A DNA stretch of 11,397 nucleotides, from the NCBI GenBank assembly GCA_016177355.1, contig JACOVL010000106.1, positions 1 through 11,397 on the forward strand. The letters run 5' to 3'. This document shows, one piece after another, positions 6,898 through 11,397 of this stretch (its first letter is position 1; every line of letters begins with the position of its first letter). Origin of the DNA: Betaproteobacteria bacterium. Lineage in GTDB: Bacteria; Pseudomonadota; Gammaproteobacteria; Burkholderiales; SG8-41. Below the pieces are notes generated by a model. That model saw only the letters and a list, made by a program, of their open reading frames with translations. It was not told the DNA's origin and did not search any database. A program made the translations under genes and the position numbers.

Positions 6898-9015
6898 ATG
6901 CAGACGGCCGCCGCCGCGCTATTCAAGGACTGGTCCGGCTATCTCAAGCCGGAGGACATCTCGCAGCTCGAGTCGGCCTTCCATTTCAGCGAGCAGGCGC
7001 ACGAGGGCCAGTTCCGCCAGTCGGGCGAGCCTTATGTCTCCCATCCGCTCGCGGTCGCCAATATCCTGGCTCAATGGCACCTTGACACGCAGGCGCTGAC
7101 CGCCGCCCTCCTCCACGACGTGATGGAGGACACCTCGGTCACCAAGACCGAGATCTCGAAAAGCTTCGGCAAGCCGGTTGCGGACCTGGTTGACGGCGTT
7201 TCCAAGCTCGACAAGATCGAGTTCGAGACGCACGAGGAAGCGCAGGCCGAGAACTTCCGCAAAATGCTGCTCGCGATGGCGCGCGACGTGCGCGTCATCC
7301 TGATCAAGCTCGCCGACCGGCTGCACAACATGCGCACCCTGGACGCGTTCGAGCCGGAAAAACGGCGCCGCATCGCGCGCGAGACGCTCGACATCTACGC
7401 GCCGATCGCCAACCGCCTGGGACTGAACAGCATTTACCACGAGCTCGAGGACCTCTCCCTCATCCACCTCTATCCCGACCGCCACCGCGTGCTCGCCAAG
7501 GCGGTGAAAGCCGCGCGCGGCAACCGCCGCGAGGTGGTGGGCAAGGTGCTCGACACGATCAAGAGGAAGCTGAAAGGCGCCGGCGTGGAAGCGCAGGTGC
7601 ACGGGCGCGAGAAGCACCTCTACTCGATCTACCGCAAGATGCGCGAGAAGCACCTCTCGTTCGCGCAGGTGGAAGACGTATTTGCTTTTCGCGTCGTCGT
7701 CAGGGACGTTCCCGCCTGCTATGTCGCGCTGGGAACCCTGCACTCGCTCTACAAGCCGATTCCCGGCAGGTTCGAGGACTACATCGCGATCCCCAAGGCG
7801 AACGGCTACCAGTCGCTGCACACCACGCTGTTCGGCCCGTTCGGCACCCCGATCGAGGTGCAGATCCGCACCGAGGAGATGCACAAGATCGCGGAGGCGG
7901 GCGTCGCCTCGCACTGGCTCTACAAGAGCTCGGACACCACGCTCTCGGAGCTGCAGAAGAAAACCCACCAGTGGCTGCAGAGCCTGCTCGAGATGCAGTC
8001 GCAGTCGGGCGACTCGGTCGAGTTTCTCGAGCATCTCAAGGTGGATCTGTTTCCGGACGAAGTCTACGTCTTCACGCCCAAGGGCAGGATCCTGGCGCTG
8101 CCGCGCGGGGCGACCGCGGTGGACTTCGCCTACGCCGTGCACACCGACATCGGCAACCGCTGCGTGGCGGTGAAGATCAACCAGGAGCTGATGCCGCTGC
8201 GTTCCGAGTTGAGGAACGGCGACCGCGTGGAGATCATCACCGCAGCGCACGCCAAGCCCAACCCGCTGTGGCTCAACTTCGTAGCCTCCGGCAAGGCGCG
8301 CTCGCGCATCCGGCACTTTTTGAAAACCATGCATTTCGAGGAGTCGGTCCAGCTCGGCGAGCGGCTGCTCAACCAGTCGCTCACCGCCCTCGGCTCGGCG
8401 CTCGCCGAGATCAAGGAAGCGCACTGGGACAAGTTCACGCGCGACGCCGGCGTCAGGTCGCGCCAGGAGATCCTCGCCGACATCGGACTCGGCAAGCGTC
8501 TCGCCGCGGTGGTGGCGCGGCGGCTGCTCCCGGCCGGGGAGCCGGGCCCGAGCGAGGTGACCGCACCGGGTTCGGTCATCATCCGCGGCTCGGAAGGGAT
8601 GGCGGTGCAGTTCGCGCGCTGCTGCCAGCCGATCCCGGGCGACCCCATCATCGGCATCATCAGCAAGGGCCAGGGCATGGTGATCCACACTCACGACTGC
8701 CCGGTCGTCGTCAAGGCGCGACACGATCCGGACCGCATCCTGGATGTGGCGTGGGACCCGGAAACCAAAAAGTTGTTCGAGGTGAGCATCAAGACCGTGG
8801 TGGCCAACCAGCGCGGCGTGCTCGCCAAGGTAGCCGCCGAGATCGCCGGCGCGGGCTCCAACATCCAGAACGTCGCCATGGACCGCGAAGACGGCGGCGA
8901 CTACACCGACATGTTCTTCACGCTGCAGGTCTCCAACCGCCTGCATCTCGCGCAAATCATGCGCGGCCTGAGACGCATACCGGAGGTGATCAGGCTCACC
9001 CGCGTCAAGGGCTAG
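6898..9015 (+). CDS. spoT: Bifunctional (p)ppGpp synthetase/hydrolase, SpoT type
   Basis: RelA/SpoT homologues make and degrade (p)ppGpp, the stringent-response messenger. Domains in the 705-residue product: HD hydrolase (about 25-190, with H73-D74 in LLHDVMED and KLADRLHN at 137-144), synthetase (about 235-345), TGS (about 384-447), a helical linker, a conserved-cysteine region (C575, C576, C601) and ACT (about 625-703). Hydrolase residues look intact, so it should degrade (p)ppGpp. The synthetase core YIAIPKANGYQSLHT and VQIRT are intact. The preceding motif reads R291-F-E293-D, whereas bifunctional enzymes usually have RXKD and RelA has EXDD. A separate RelA is expected elsewhere, as in most Betaproteobacteria. 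The ATG at 6898 has a weak ribosome site. The stop codon shares a CTAG with the convergent lipoprotein gene. Confidence 0.95.
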   Translation: MQTAAAALFKDWSGYLKPEDISQLESAFHFSEQAHEGQFRQSGEPYVSHPLAVANILAQWHLDTQALTAALLHDVMEDTSVTKTEISKSFGKPVADLVDGVSKLDKIEFETHEEAQAENFRKMLLAMARDVRVILIKLADRLHNMRTLDAFEPEKRRRIARETLDIYAPIANRLGLNSIYHELEDLSLIHLYPDRHRVLAKAVKAARGNRREVVGKVLDTIKRKLKGAGVEAQVHGREKHLYSIYRKMREKHLSFAQVEDVFAFRVVVRDVPACYVALGTLHSLYKPIPGRFEDYIAIPKANGYQSLHTTLFGPFGTPIEVQIRTEEMHKIAEAGVASHWLYKSSDTTLSELQKKTHQWLQSLLEMQSQSGDSVEFLEHLKVDLFPDEVYVFTPKGRILALPRGATAVDFAYAVHTDIGNRCVAVKINQELMPLRSELRNGDRVEIITAAHAKPNPLWLNFVASGKARSRIRHFLKTMHFEESVQLGERLLNQSLTALGSALAEIKEAHWDKFTRDAGVRSRQEILADIGLGKRLAAVVARRLLPAGEPGPSEVTAPGSVIIRGSEGMAVQFARCCQPIPGDPIIGIISKGQGMVIHTHDCPVVVKARHDPDRILDVAWDPETKKLFEVSIKTVVANQRGVLAKVAAEIAGAGSNIQNVAMDREDGGDYTDMFFTLQVSNRLHLAQIMRGLRRIPEVIRLTRVKG

Positions 9016-9269
9016 CGCCTGCGGCAGGCGCTGTAGCCGTCGTTCCAGCCCATCATGTAGTCGGCCTCGGTCTGGTAGCGGCCCTCGTCGCGCCGCGCGC
9101 CGCTGCGCGTGCCGGAGCTCACGCACCCGTCGTCGTACCCCTGCTTGAAAGCCGGCGGGAACCCGGACAGGTTCACCCGCGCCGGCGGCGGCGTCTGCGA
9201 AGCGCACGCCGAGATCAGCGCAATCAGCGCCAGCGACAAGGCGGTTCTGTAGAATGTTGCGCACTTCAT
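9012..9269 (-). CDS. Small lipoprotein with GYDDGC/GWNDGY repeats
   Basis: The 85-residue product has a hydrophobic signal segment ending in I-S-A-C, a lipobox with Cys22 as the lipidated residue. Residue +2 is Ala rather than Asp, which favours the outer membrane. The 63-residue mature part holds two related motifs, GYDDGC (44-49) and GWNDGY (74-79). C49 and C82 may form a disulfide. I know no function. GGGAGGA lies about six bases before the ATG. The start overlaps the stop of the preceding membrane gene as ATGA, so translation is probably coupled. The 3' end overlaps the spoT stop tail-to-tail. Last gene of the proposed sigma-54 operon. Confidence 0.82.
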   Translation of the reverse strand: MKCATFYRTALSLALIALISACASQTPPPARVNLSGFPPAFKQGYDDGCVSSGTRSGARRDEGRYQTEADYMMGWNDGYSACRRR

Positions 9270-10216
9270 GGCGATCCTCCCTGTGATAGCTGCCGGGGCC
9301 GCGACTCCGCCCTGAGCAGTGCTGCATCCGGGTGCGCGCCCGAGAGAGCGCGGCGTGTCTCGCGGCCGAGTTCATCCCGGTAAACCAGCTCTCGTGTGTC
9401 GAAGTCGTAGAGCGGATGGGCGGGGTCGCTCCACTGCCCCAGAAAGTACATGTAGAACGGCACGAAGAAGCCGAGACGCGGGTCCGCGCGGTTTTGCGCG
9501 AATACGTACTCGGGCTCGCGCTTCATCTCGCACCCGCTGTGGCAGTACTGCACCCACACATGGTCGCCCAGCACCGCGACCTTCCAGAACGGCTCCTGCT
9601 CGTAGAACTTGAGGGTGACCTTCCTGCCCAGCGCACGCAGCCCCGCCAGGTAGGCGATGCTCGCCTCGACCTCCATCGCGAACGCCTGCAGCGTCACTTC
9701 GCGCGGCAGCGAATCCACCCGCCGCTGCGCGCTGCGCGCCACGGGATTGAGCAGCATGACGCGAATCTCGTAGGCGTTCTTGAGAGGCTCGTAGAGTAGG
9801 CTCGCAGGATTGGAAAAGGTGTCGAAGCCGGTCAGCGTCAGGATGTAGGCATCGCGCACCGCCGGCAGCCTCTTGACCAGCCTGCGCTCACGCCAGCGCG
9901 CGAGCCAACTGCGCTTTTCGCGCACGTACACCAGCGCGGCCGAGCCGGCGATCCGCGCCAGATGGCGGTTTCCCCACGCCATGCGGACAACATTGAATAA
10001 CAACAGCAGCGCCGCCGCCAGCGCGATCTCCGTGGCAATCAGCAGGTTGGCGTCCTCCGCCACCTTCGGCCACCACTGGTAGAGGATGTACTGCGAGCCT
10101 GCCGGCAGGGAGAAGGCGATGCCCACGGCGAGCACGGCGATGGAGACGTGCACGAGCGCCTGGCGCGCGTTCGCCCACCATGGGTTGCCGTTCTGCAGCA
10201 ACAGCGGTTCGTTCAT
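9266..10216 (-). CDS. Two-pass membrane protein with PLD-like C-terminal domain
   Basis: The 316-residue product has membrane segments at about 20-40 and 58-78, then a basic stretch (95-116) and a soluble domain. The stretch around 124-160 (ILTLTGFDTFSNP...IRVMLLNPVA) resembles the opening strand-helix-strand of phospholipase D-like domains, and a second strand pattern (KVAVLGDHVWVQY) follows at about 212-224. I see no HxK motif of an active PLD, so it may be non-catalytic or a different fold. The ATG at 10216 is chosen because AAGGGAG lies just upstream; an in-frame ATG at 10249 lacks this. It follows the glycine-zipper gene by 57 bases and overlaps the lipoprotein gene by four. The gene itself is well supported, its function is not. 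Confidence 0.8.
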   Translation of the reverse strand: MNEPLLLQNGNPWWANARQALVHVSIAVLAVGIAFSLPAGSQYILYQWWPKVAEDANLLIATEIALAAALLLLFNVVRMAWGNRHLARIAGSAALVYVREKRSWLARWRERRLVKRLPAVRDAYILTLTGFDTFSNPASLLYEPLKNAYEIRVMLLNPVARSAQRRVDSLPREVTLQAFAMEVEASIAYLAGLRALGRKVTLKFYEQEPFWKVAVLGDHVWVQYCHSGCEMKREPEYVFAQNRADPRLGFFVPFYMYFLGQWSDPAHPLYDFDTRELVYRDELGRETRRALSGAHPDAALLRAESRPRQLSQGGSP

Positions 10217-10273
10217 TACACTCCCTTCAAATTCAGCGAGGCGGCCCACCGCTGCTTCGCCGTGTAACCCCGC

Positions 10274-10810
10274 CTAGCCGGCGGCGGTGATGCCCTGCCC
10301 GGTCACGCGCACCTTCTGGCCGACGGCGTACGCGGGCTGCGCGGGCTCGTAGAACGTGCGGTACGTGCCGTCGTTCATGCGCACGCGTATCCGGTAGCTG
10401 ACGGACTTCTTCACGTTCTTCTCGATCTCGTGGCCGGCATAGGCGCCCGCGCCCGCGCCGACGACCGTCGCCGCCGTGCGCCCGCCGCCGCGGCCGACCT
10501 GGTTGCCGAGGATGCCGCCGACCACCGCGCCGCCGATCGCGCCGAGGCCGCTGCCCTCGCCCTGCGACTGGACCGCGCGTATCGATTCGATCACGCCGCA
10601 GTCACGGCAGCTTGCGGCGGTGCTGGCAGCCGCGCGCGCGCGGCCGGCCCCGGCCTTCGCCACCGGGTCGTCCACCGACAGCGCGCTCGGCATCCAGCCC
10701 ATCATGGTGGCGATGCCCGCCGCGCTGAACACGATCACCGCGATCGCTGCGATCAGCATCATGGGGTAGAGCATCCCGCTGCGTTTTTCCACGGAGTTTG
10801 TAGTTTCCAT
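10274..10810 (-). CDS. Glycine-zipper 2TM (SlyB/17-kDa-antigen-like) membrane protein
   Basis: The 178-residue product has an N-terminal membrane anchor (about 14-37), a linker with C68-x2-C71, a glycine-zipper segment (about 86-126: GSGLGAIGGAVVGGILGNQVG, then GAGAGAYAGHEIE) and a C-terminal beta-rich part (SYRIRVRMNDGTYRTF). Glycine-zipper 2TM proteins such as SlyB are envelope proteins, and SlyB responds to envelope stress. This one is anchored by a TM helix and has no lipobox. The ATG at 10810 is chosen because AAAGGAG lies five bases upstream; an in-frame start at 10870 would place the promoter inside the gene. It is the first gene downstream of glrR, separated by a control region with sigma-54, IHF and GlrR-type sites. 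Confidence 0.88.
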   Translation of the reverse strand: METTNSVEKRSGMLYPMMLIAAIAVIVFSAAGIATMMGWMPSALSVDDPVAKAGAGRARAAASTAASCRDCGVIESIRAVQSQGEGSGLGAIGGAVVGGILGNQVGRGGGRTAATVVGAGAGAYAGHEIEKNVKKSVSYRIRVRMNDGTYRTFYEPAQPAYAVGQKVRVTGQGITAAG

Positions 10811-10842
10811 AAGAGCTCCTTTCAGGATCACACGCCTGGGCT

Positions 10843-10858
10843 TGCAACCCCTGTGCCA
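10843..10858 (-). promoter_or_regulatory. Consensus sigma-54 (-24/-12) promoter
   Basis: On the minus strand the sequence reads TGGCACAGGGGTTGCA, which matches TGGCAC-R-N4-TTGCW at every defined position. GG (10857-10856) and GC (10845-10844) are exactly ten bases apart. The predicted start point is near 10832, giving a 22-base leader that contains AAAGGAG before the ATG at 10810. I see no competing sigma-70 promoter with a good -35. It requires RpoN and an enhancer-binding activator, and one is encoded immediately upstream. Confidence 0.85.
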
Positions 10859-10875
10859 GACAAATATCACTATAA

Positions 10876-10888
10876 TATCAATGGCTTA
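10876..10888 (+). promoter_or_regulatory. IHF binding-site consensus
   Basis: TATCAATGGCTTA on the plus strand matches WATCAA-N4-TTR at every defined position, inside an AT-rich stretch (10861-10895) unlike the GC-rich surroundings. It is centred about 50 bases upstream of the predicted sigma-54 start point, between promoter and activator site. IHF usually bends DNA there to bring the activator to sigma-54 polymerase. Confidence 0.65.
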
Positions 10889-10974
10889 TATATAGGCTCG
10901 AAGCGCGCGCGTCGCTTCCCGGCAACAATGGCCGGGGGCTGCGGGATACCCCCCTGATTCGTCGGAGCTTTTAC

Positions 10975-10992
10975 TGTCGCGAGCGGGCGACA
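10975..10992. promoter_or_regulatory. GlrR-type operator TGTC-N10-GACA
   Basis: TGTC (10975-10978) and GACA (10989-10992) are separated by exactly ten bases. The dyad extends to TGTCGC/GCGACA. As I recall, TGTC-N10-GACA is the motif reported for GlrR at enterobacterial glmY and glmZ promoters. The site is centred about 150 bases upstream of the predicted sigma-54 start point, a normal distance for an enhancer. It lies 22 bases beyond the stop of the adjacent regulator gene. As a hairpin it has no T-tract, so it is not a good terminator. Confidence 0.65.
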
Positions 10993-11013
10993 AAACGGCC
11001 CGTTTGCGCCGCT

Positions 11014-11397
11014 CTACGGCCTGGCGGCCTTGAACAATTTCGGGTCGAGCTGGTGGCGCGCGAGCAGCTTGTAGAACTCGGTGCGGTTGCGCTGCGCGAG
11101 CCGCGCCGCCTGGGTGACGTTGCCGTCGGTGATCTTCAGGAGCTGCGTGAGATATTCGCGCTCGAACTGCCTGCGCGCCTGCTCGAAGGAGGCGAACTCG
11201 GTCTGCTGGTTCTGCACCGCCTGCTGCGCGAGCGCCGCCGGAATGAGGGGGGTGGTGGCGAGCGCGACCGACTGTTCGACCACGTTGTAGAGCTGGCGCA
11301 CGTTGCCGGGCCATTGCGCCGCGACCAGCAGCTCGAGCGCCTCCGGCGCAAAGCCGTTGATGGTCTTCCGGTATTTTTCGGCGAGCGCGGAGAGGAA
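11014..11397 (-). CDS. glrR: Sigma-54-dependent response regulator GlrR (QseF), C-terminal part
   Basis: Only the last 127 residues are in the window; the rest lies beyond 11397. Visible are the end of the AAA+ sigma-54-activating domain with W29-P-G-N-V-R-Q-L, the common ending of this domain in NtrC-family activators, and a Fis-type helix-turn-helix (GNVTQAARLAQRNRTEFYKLLARHQL) near the C-terminus. That helix-turn-helix closely resembles my recollection of E. coli GlrR, including the RNRTEFYKLL recognition helix. GlrR works with the sensor kinase GlrK and activates sigma-54 promoters, notably glmY in enterobacteria, linked to cell-envelope state. An assignment to another NtrC-type regulator cannot be excluded from the fragment. 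The receiver domain would be off the window. Confidence 0.85.
   Translation of the reverse strand, partial: FLSALAEKYRKTINGFAPEALELLVAAQWPGNVRQLYNVVEQSVALATTPLIPAALAQQAVQNQQTEFASFEQARRQFEREYLTQLLKITDGNVTQAARLAQRNRTEFYKLLARHQLDPKLFKAARP

Noticed and set aside
6919..9375. Very long minus-strand open frame (818 codons) opposite spoT
   Set aside because: It is a high-GC antisense shadow: low-complexity, Arg/His/Val/Asp-rich translation with no recognisable motif, while the plus strand encodes a complete SpoT.
10871..10876. Plus-strand TATAAT in the glrR/glycine-zipper gap
   Set aside because: No -35 lies at a proper distance and no plus-strand gene follows. It falls in the AT-rich stretch next to the IHF site.
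10975..10992. TGTCGC/GCGACA hairpin as an intrinsic terminator for glrR
   Set aside because: No T-run follows on the minus strand. The exact TGTC-N10-GACA spacing and upstream position fit an activator site better.

Overview
The window looks like a high-GC betaproteobacterial chromosome. The evidence is the housekeeping gene order, with rph-rdgB-hemW running away from yicC-gmk-rpoZ-spoT, together with the protein sequences (short 68-residue omega, bifunctional-type SpoT, GlrR-type regulator). From about 1330 onward the DNA is GC-rich: the line starting at 8401 is 40/60 G+C. The first 1.3 kb is clearly poorer: the line starting at 601 is 29/60.

Layout. (1) 1-1330: a low-GC segment with two unrecognised plus-strand genes, an integral membrane protein (157-693) and an exported protein (703-1239). 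(2) 1449-2492: a PLP-dependent cysteine synthase. (3) 2569-5109, minus strand: rph -> rdgB -> hemW, tightly packed, with a 4-base GTGA overlap at rdgB/hemW. (4) 5173-9015, plus strand: yicC-gmk-rpoZ-spoT, covering RNA turnover, GMP phosphorylation, RNA polymerase omega and (p)ppGpp metabolism. A 63-base divergent promoter region separates (3) from (4). (5) 9012-10810, minus strand: three cell-envelope genes in the order glycine-zipper membrane protein -> two-pass membrane protein with a PLD-like domain -> small lipoprotein. (6) 11014-11397, minus strand: the C-terminal end of a sigma-54-dependent response regulator closely resembling GlrR (QseF), cut by the window edge.

The most interesting part is the 203-base gap between glrR and the glycine-zipper gene. 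Reading on the minus strand, it holds a perfect TGTC-N10-GACA dyad (the operator type reported for enterobacterial GlrR), then a perfect IHF consensus, then a consensus sigma-54 promoter (TGGCAC-N5-TTGCA). The predicted start point lies about 22 bases before the glycine-zipper start codon, with a strong Shine-Dalgarno in between. This is the architecture of the enterobacterial glmY/glmZ sRNA promoters, but here it appears to drive a protein-coding envelope operon. I infer a GlrR/sigma-54/IHF-controlled envelope-stress operon. It has not been tested.

Other points worth a look: a hybrid RFED version of the RXKD/EXDD motif in SpoT, a heptamer repeat translated as the HemW N-terminus, overlapping divergent -10 elements between rph and yicC, and the sharp composition change near 1330. 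I saw no tRNA, rRNA, CRISPR array, insertion sequence or prophage gene.
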